A DNA stretch of 64,000 bases, from the NCBI GenBank assembly GCA_011109175.1, contig RDEW01000001.1, forward strand, positions 2,049,485 to 2,113,484. The letters are read 5' to 3'. The position numbers and the translations under genes are program-made. Positions 58,190 through 64,000 of the stretch are shown here, piece by piece (positions within the stretch are counted from its first letter, which is position 1; each line of letters opens with the position of its first letter). The DNA comes from Dicyema japonicum (Eukaryota > Dicyemida > Rhombozoa > Dicyemidae). Below the pieces are notes generated by a model. That model was not told the origin of the DNA. It worked only from the letters and a program-made list of their open reading frames with translations, and did no database searches.

Positions 58190-59040
58190 TATTATTAATA
58201 CCCCCAGAATCACTGGGTCAAAGAGAAAGAAATAAAATTTCTCATCTAACTAAGTGATCCCTGACCGACAAAGGAGAAGACGAGTCCGGCGGGGTCGAGA
58301 ATTCTGAACAGCTCTTCTCATTGGACATGGCATCGGCTCAAAATTTCTGTATGACTAGATATTTCGATAGTGTATGGAATAGAGGGCTGCTCGGTAAAAT
58401 AGCCTCTTTTAAGAGTTTCCATTGTAATTCGATTAAGAGATTTTCAATGGGCTGGATTTTGTGTTCTGGTCCAATTAACCTTATTGCAGTCTCCTCGATT
58501 GCAGATAGTTTCAATGAGGGGGATCGTGAAATCTGCATTGCCCACGAAGGACTTCATCATCGTTGGTCGGATAAATTGTTCATAAATCGTGGCAAGGCAA
58601 CCAGTTTGGTCTCTAAGTGTTTTTGAGAGCACTTTTAAAATTCTCATTTCCTCAAAGCAGAAGTTACTATGTTCTCAACATGTCGGATAAAGGTGATCAA
58701 AGGTGACTCCCAGAATCTTCTGTGTTTTGTTAATAGGAATAGCTTCGTTCTTCATAACGATTTTTGGTTTGACAGCGTGACAGAGTACTTTGTTGCTGAT
58801 GCGTCGAGTCTCCGCTTCGAGAGCCATAGTTCCAGCTTGTCAAGCATTTGTTGAGCGGACTGAGTCGCTGATTGAATGCTTCTGTCCTTGGAGGCAAGAA
58901 TGATATCCTCGGCATAGGAGAGGATTAGACAGTTTTCATTACAGGTTTGTGCCATGTCGTTTATGTAGAGATTAAAGAGTTGGGGTAATAGTGGAGAGCC
59001 TTGAGGGAATCCATTTGGAAAGTAGCTTGATCTCGAGTAG
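58190..59040 (-). mobile_element. jockey-like LINE RT and 3' end
   Basis: Minus strand NGFPQGSPLLPQLFNLYIND, CLILSYAEDIILASKDRSIQ (YAED in place of YADD), LELWLSKRRLDASATKY and INKTQKILGVTFDH; the 3' UTR near 58195-58290 is the same as the small insertion at 4485-4586. Confidence 0.75.
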
Positions 59041-59370
59041 TAGTCGATTCATCAAAAAAATTTAGATATCTTTTTAGAGTTACCGATACTAAATATCTAA
59101 ATATCTTTACATGTTTTAATGTTTCTTTTTTTCAAAAATTAAAAATTTTTAAGTCTATATTTTTTTAAATAATATATTTTGTGATTTATAAATGCAATAA
59201 TGCTATTTTAAGTGCTATATTTTAAATCTTTTTACTGCTATAAAAAATTGCCCTAGTAATAATGTTAGAGATAACAAGGGTGGAATAAGATTTCAATAGT
59301 TCCGCCAACCTTGCACATTTTTCCTTCCAATCATTGGGGAATTAGCATACGAGGAGTTATCTCGTAAGCA
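59041..59370. other. AT-rich spacer
   Basis: No feature recognised. Confidence 0.4.
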
Positions 59371-60440
59371 AGTTTTAGAGCAAAATTAATATATCAAGAT
59401 TTGTGTACGTGGGTTTTCTGGGGAAGGAAATTTACTCATTACAATGTTGAATACTGGAGGACTGAGCACTAAACCCTGAGTGAGTATTGACTTCCCTTTG
59501 TTCTTGTAATTGGAAACAATGTTTGTTTTGTCAGAGGTTAGATTAGTATCAACGGTAGACGTTTTCTCGTCCATTTGGGCTGAAAAATCACAGGGATGTG
59601 TGGATTTTTCCCAACCACTTTTAACATCTTCGCGAGAGATCTATTCCAATCTTTAACCCACTTAACGGATCAAAACACCACCTTAGTCATGTCTTTTGTT
59701 CTTCTTTCCTCGAAAGCTGCCTTTGCTGAAGCGCAACCACCGCAACAAGCCAAATGGCCACTGTTCCGCAGTTAATGCATTTCTTTTCACTGTCCTTAGC
59801 CAAACAAGAGTTCATATTGTTCTCTCCACCAAAAAGTAAGTATCTTTCCTTTTCCTTACAGAAATTCGCATTTTTGGCATCGAGAGCCTAGTCATCGGTT
59901 TCATGTACAATTCAAAACGAACTCTGGACCCCAAACACCATCCACAATCTCACGAGTGACGTGGCTTCCGCCATAGACTTCAAAGTTAATTTTCAAAGAA
60001 GACTGCGCATGTTTTTTATGAAACGTTGGTAAGAGAAACCAGATCATAGAGTTTCTGCAAGTCATCATCTAAGACTCAGATAAGATCCCCTTCACAACAA
60101 AAGTGGAAGGATATAGGACGGAAGTGGTATAAACATGTGCATCAATACCAAGTGGCTCTTTCAAACCAAAAATATAGACAAAAACGTCTATATACTCTTT
60201 TGAGGAGAATTCAAGAATTAATATCCTTAGTGTAATTTGTGCCTTACTGACTGTTTCTGAGTTTGATTGAATTTTAAAACGTTTAATCCGTCCCATAGCC
60301 ATTTTTTTAATTTCTAGATTCATTATAAGTGAATCATTGGTCAAGGTAGACGAAACAGCTTGTCCCGGCACAACATCCCCATATAGTGGTGGGTATTTCA
60401 ATCCCCTTCTTGGATATTGACTTTGCTGCAAGTTTATCTT
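59371..60440 (-). mobile_element. LINE ORF1 (gag-like) fragment
   Basis: Minus strand from 60431: MQQSQYPRRGLKYPPLYGDV, IDVFVYIFGLKEPLGIDAHV; then a Cys-rich trace CLAKDSEKKCINCGTVAIW near 59760-59810; then TSTVDTNLTSDKTNIVSNYK, shared with 13060-13120. Probably the ORF1 of a jockey-like LINE. Confidence 0.55.
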
Positions 60441-60828
60441 ATTAGTGAGTTTTCCTTTTTAGTTGTACTGCTTTATTATACAAGATTTGATCTTGGATAG
60501 ATTTTTCGATTGTAAGGGATATCTGTTTGCAGAGCGCAGATGTGATGATTATTCATTCGATTATTTATTTAATTTATTAACTCCGAAATCACGAGAAAAA
60601 AGATAAAAATTATCGTCTAATTAAGTGATCCCGGTGTCCATACCAGTGCTTTTCCTGCGGTTAGTTTTGGAGTCCTGGATTAATCTCCACAGCGGGGAAG
60701 GATTCTTCTCATTTTTCGATTAATGTTTGAAGTTAAATGAATGCTTATCATAAAAGTATATAATTTAATTTATTATAATATTTAAACTTAATAACTTTAA
60801 ACACATTGTGTATTGATGCTTGGTGAGT
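60441..60828. other. intergenic with retroelement 3'-end repeat
   Basis: 60590-60705 is the inverted counterpart of 19365-19500 (LINE 3' UTR). The rest is AT-rich. Confidence 0.45.
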
Positions 60829-61101
60829 CACCTTTAATTCCTCCTGGTTTCATCTATTACTTAAAGAGATCGAGTAATTTTTTTATATTCGATAGAATCA
60901 GAAAATTTTAAACTAAGTCCTGGAGCTGCAGTCTATTTGTCAGCAGTCTTAGAATACATGCTGAACACTATATTGCGTTCTTCTGGAGAGATTGCCGTAG
61001 AATCTAACAGTAATTGTATTACTATCCACCACCTTATTGACTCAATAAAGAAGGATGAGTTGATTCTGGAATTGTTTAAGACTAAAATTATACCAAAATG
61101 A
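60829..61101 (+). CDS. 3' exons of a gene with an H2A-like histone fold
   Basis: SWFHLLLKEIES, a 22-nt GT-AG intron at 60874-60895, then NFKLSPGAAVYLSAVLEYML, ITIHHLIDSIKKDELILELF and TKIIPK before TGA. The core PGAAVYLSAVLEYM matches the histone H2A alpha-2 helix (GAxVYLAAVLEYL), and IKKDELILELF matches the H2A IRNDEELNKLL region. The loop between them is diverged and the C-terminal tail is short. That argues against canonical H2A and fits the H2A-like modules of larger proteins such as ABTB/BTBD or SOS, which I cannot tell apart here. Upstream exons were not found. Confidence 0.5.
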
Positions 61102-61156
61102 GTTTATTTCTTTATTCTTAAAAATTACGGCATTAAGACCTAATACTGTTAAGAGT

Positions 61157-62720
61157 TATTATTATGGCACTTTCACGAAGGCCATAGTGTTTATAGCCCC
61201 GCATGTGCAACACTCAAAGAAACAATATTTATAGTTAGTCTTTCATCTTCCTCTCGAATGCGAGTGATCTCAATTCGTCCAGGTCGTCTTTAGGTTTTTT
61301 CTCACACGATTTAGATGTTTGTTTAGCAGTCGGAAGTGTCATCTAGGTCTTCCGCGGAAGGGTTTGTCGCAACTGTCAAAGTAATCTTCCATCGCTTTGT
61401 TAGCGAGTGCGTCCGGTTTCATTCTTAGTACATGCTCAAATAGCCTCCACCGGGCATCTATCACATCTTGTTGATGTACGAACAAGTACACTTGTAGATA
61501 CCAGTGGTTGATATTCTACGTCCATTCCGAGTAAGCTTCTTAGTTGCCTTCTATGGAATGAATCCAGTTTCAATAGTTTGTTGAAGGAACTTCCACATGT
61601 CCAGCGTTATACAGTATCGGTTTCACAAACGTTGTAAAGCCTGCATCTGATGTCAATTAGAAGTCCTTTGGCCTTAGCCATCCTTTCTTCAGCTTAGCCA
61701 TTGCCGCATTTGCCAGTATTTTCCTCCTTAGTACATCTTCAGCGTCTCCTAGTAGAGAGCCGAGCTTATTAGTACGTCTCCATCTTTAATGAGTAATATC
61801 GTCTTCTCTTTTGATTTCCGTAATTTCAGTTTTGTTAACATTTACGCTGAGAAACCATTTCTCAAGCTCCGCAGGTGCATTTTCTAGTAGGTGTTGGAGT
61901 GCGGTCACGTCCCGTGATACAAAATCCACATCATCCGCATAAGATGTCTCTTCTGTCTCCTATAAATCAAAGGTCTCCTATATAGCATTTACGGAGGCCG
62001 CGGAGTGCAGATTCAAGGTATATGGTGAATAGTAAAGGGGAGAAGGAATTACCCTGGTGTGTCCCAATCGTTGTTTTGAAACTGCGGGAAGTTGCTCCTT
62101 CTGTCCTCACAGATAGTTTTGTGTTCGCAAGTAGTAGTCTGATTATCCTAACCGACGATTCATCCAATATTTGCTCAAGCAAATTCATCAGTTTCTGTCT
62201 GTTTATTGAGTCGAAAACTCTGGAGAGATCTACTCCAATCTTTTGGTGCGTTTTGCGCAGCGCCATCTGTGGCTCCATATAATGTCTGCCGTAGACCTCC
62301 CTTCTCGAAACTCACTTTGACTTGCTGGTAGGTATAGATCCGCCACACCCTTTATCCGGCTTAGTGCAATGTTTGCCAGCATTTTGCGTATCGAATTCAG
62401 AAGTATTATCGGGCAAAGATTTTCTACTGGTCCTTTTGATTTGTTCGGTTTTTGTATGGGTATTAATAATCCATTTCCAAGTCCTAGATCGGTATTAGTT
62501 TCAAAGACGTCATTTAGGGTTTTTGCAATTGTGTCGCTAAGTTTTTTGTCCTATATTTTAGGAGCTCAGGGCTTATGTTGTCCGACCCAGCACTCTTGTT
62601 GTTCTTCAGTTTATTTATCGCTAATTCTACCTCTTCCACTGTGATTGGGATTTTTAGCGCCAAACTATAATGCGAGTCAATATCGAGTTGGAGGACGCTC
62701 ACGGGGCAGAATGGCCATCA
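61157..62720 (-). mobile_element. L-A LINE, copy D (5'-truncated)
   Basis: Starts inside the linker before RT (VEEVELAINKLKNNKSAGSD, ISPELLKY at 62702-62514), then DLSRVFDSINRQKLMNLLEQ and TIGTHQGNSFSPLLFTIYLE (62278-61967), then C-terminal traces. The 3' tail at 61160-61215 is the best match to the SINE tail: GCTATAAACACTATGGCCTT, a hairpin and TAATAATAA. Confidence 0.8.
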
Positions 62721-63640
62721 CTAGGAAAAATGTCAAATACACCCAAACTTACTCATGAAACATTATGCTACAATCAGTTTCCAAACATTCTCAAAACAAC
62801 TGGACACCAAGTTTAAAAAATCGAAGAAAAAGCAATACCAGGAACTATTTTCAAAAAAAGGTTTCAGAAGGTATCAACAAACTGAAAAACTGATGAGCAT
62901 GTGGCCCAAACAGGTGTCTTCAAATCCATCTGAAACACTTGAGTAACTACGCATTTTCTTACCTAACGGAAATTTTTTATCTGTCCGTTAAATGGAACAT
63001 TATCCTAAATATGGAAGAATTCGCTCATCACTCCAATTCATAAGGTTGGAAAACAAAAAGGAGATCGCAGTCATACAGACCAATTCATTGACCTCTACTA
63101 TATCAAAAGTGTTGGAAAAGTTGGTCCTATCTAAAAATTACTCTTTCCCTAACTCAACCTAATTTCCACCACAGATTCTGTTCTGGAAGATCAACCACGA
63201 CTTTGTTATTAACGCTTTCGCAATTTATTGCGGATGGTTTCAACACTACCCCAAAACACATGCGGACGACAATGGTCTCGAGCGACATAAATAAGGCGTT
63301 GACTCGGTATCGAGGAAACATTTAATTGGAAAAAACTTTGATTCAAAAATTCGCCCTAACTTGAAGCTATGATTGGTCAATTTTTTATCTGGAAAACGTG
63401 GGAGGGTCATCTGTAACCACCTCAGATTACGTTTACTACCAAACGGAGTTCCCCAAGGTTCGCCTTTGTCCCTCACTCTATTCAACCTTTTCCTCCACTA
63501 CTTGCCAGTAGACATTGACAAGGACATCCTACGCTTTTTTATGCTGACGATATTATCACTGCAACAAGAAGCAGTTCGACGTCAGAAGTAGTCTCACTCG
63601 CACATAAGAAAAAAGATTTCCAAACTTTCTCTTATTTTTT
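62721..63640 (+). mobile_element. jockey-like LINE linker and RT fragment
   Basis: Plus strand KQLDTKFKKSKKKQYQELFS (linker); then VLEKLVLS, the stretch LVNFLSGKRGRVICNHLRLR, LLPNGVPQGSPLSLTLFNLF and a trace of the catalytic region. Frames broken. Confidence 0.7.
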
Positions 63641-63678
63641 TGCATTGTTCCTGATCTTTCTTTCTAATGTACGAATTC

Positions 63679-64000
63679 TCAATCTTGTTTCCCAGGATTT
63701 TTTTGGAGGCTTTTTAGGTAATTTCTTTCTTTTATGAGTGGATCGGCTCCGGGGTAAGAATTCTTTCTTGAGGTCAGTGGCCTTCTTTTAATACAAATTT
63801 TTATTCCCTCGCGTACCACTCTATTAAAGTAGTGCTTTATCGATGTTGAAATTGGATAAATGAAAGTCAAGTAGATAATAGTCGACAAAATTTGAGAAAT
63901 TTTTCCAGTCGACATAAAACAGATTTCTTTACAATTGACACTCTTCCTTCAAACGTAATCATAACGGGATTATGGTCACTGCTGGTCTCGTATAGCGCTG
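63679..64000 (-). mobile_element. jockey-like LINE linker fragment, leaves window
   Basis: Minus strand HYFNRVVREGIKICIKRRPL, PLIKERNYLKSLQKNPGKQD, matching the linker at 56725-56492. Continues past the window end toward the endonuclease (SDHNPVMITF-like text at 63940-63990). Confidence 0.65.

Overview
The window looks like a fragment of an animal nuclear genome that is AT-rich, gene-poor and full of decayed transposons. Nine host loci can be read. They are homologues of the centriole protein SAS-6, Integrator subunit 2, a MINDY deubiquitinase, a RhoGAP protein, an AGFG-type ArfGAP, a TTLL tubulin glutamylase and spermidine synthase, plus a prominin-like membrane protein and the 3' end of a gene with an H2A-like histone fold. 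TAA and TGA are both used as stops, and the standard code fits. The genes are cut by many GT-AG introns of only 21-27 nt. With those introns removed, six of the seven complete genes have a length divisible by three. Centriole and glutamylation genes, Integrator and 22-nt introns together point to a ciliated metazoan with a miniaturised intron set. A dicyemid mesozoan is my best inference, because that group is known for introns of about this size. Cilia genes and Integrator argue against microsporidia.

Layout. 0.8-2.5 kb: SAS-6 (-). 2.9-4.2 kb: decayed Mutator-like element. 4.4-5.75 kb: integrase-type DNA transposon. 6.1-9.3 kb: INTS2 (+). 9.5-16.3 kb: two copies of an AP-endonuclease LINE family (called L-A here). 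17.8-18.7 kb: MINDY (+). 19.6-20.4 kb: uncertain coiled-coil gene. 21.1-22.6 kb: second integrase transposon. 22.6-31.3 kb: nested PHD/RLE retroelements, a SINE, jockey-like LINE pieces, an R4-like piece and a hAT element. 32.5-36.5 kb: prominin-like gene (-) split by a PHD/RLE retroelement. 37.4-38.06 kb: SINE inserted in SINE. 38.2-42.85 kb: L-A, RTE and RLE pieces. 43.1-45.9 kb: RhoGAP and ArfGAP (-). 46.2-50.4 kb: LINE pieces. 51.15-54.4 kb: TTLL (+) and spermidine synthase (-), convergent with 63 bp between stops. 55.2-64 kb: jockey-like, RLE and L-A pieces around the histone-fold exons.

The host genes have no evident common pathway; they are unrelated housekeeping and cytoskeletal genes. 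The more coherent story is the mobile DNA. A tRNA-derived SINE shares its 3' tail with L-A. A PHD-finger/RLE retroelement has recent, nearly identical copies with clear target duplications. A TIR element has a retroviral-type D-x35-E integrase. Short derivatives that keep both ends and lose the middle occur in several families.

Limits: family calls rest on reading motifs by eye, with no database search. Most transposon boundaries are approximate unless a target duplication is given.
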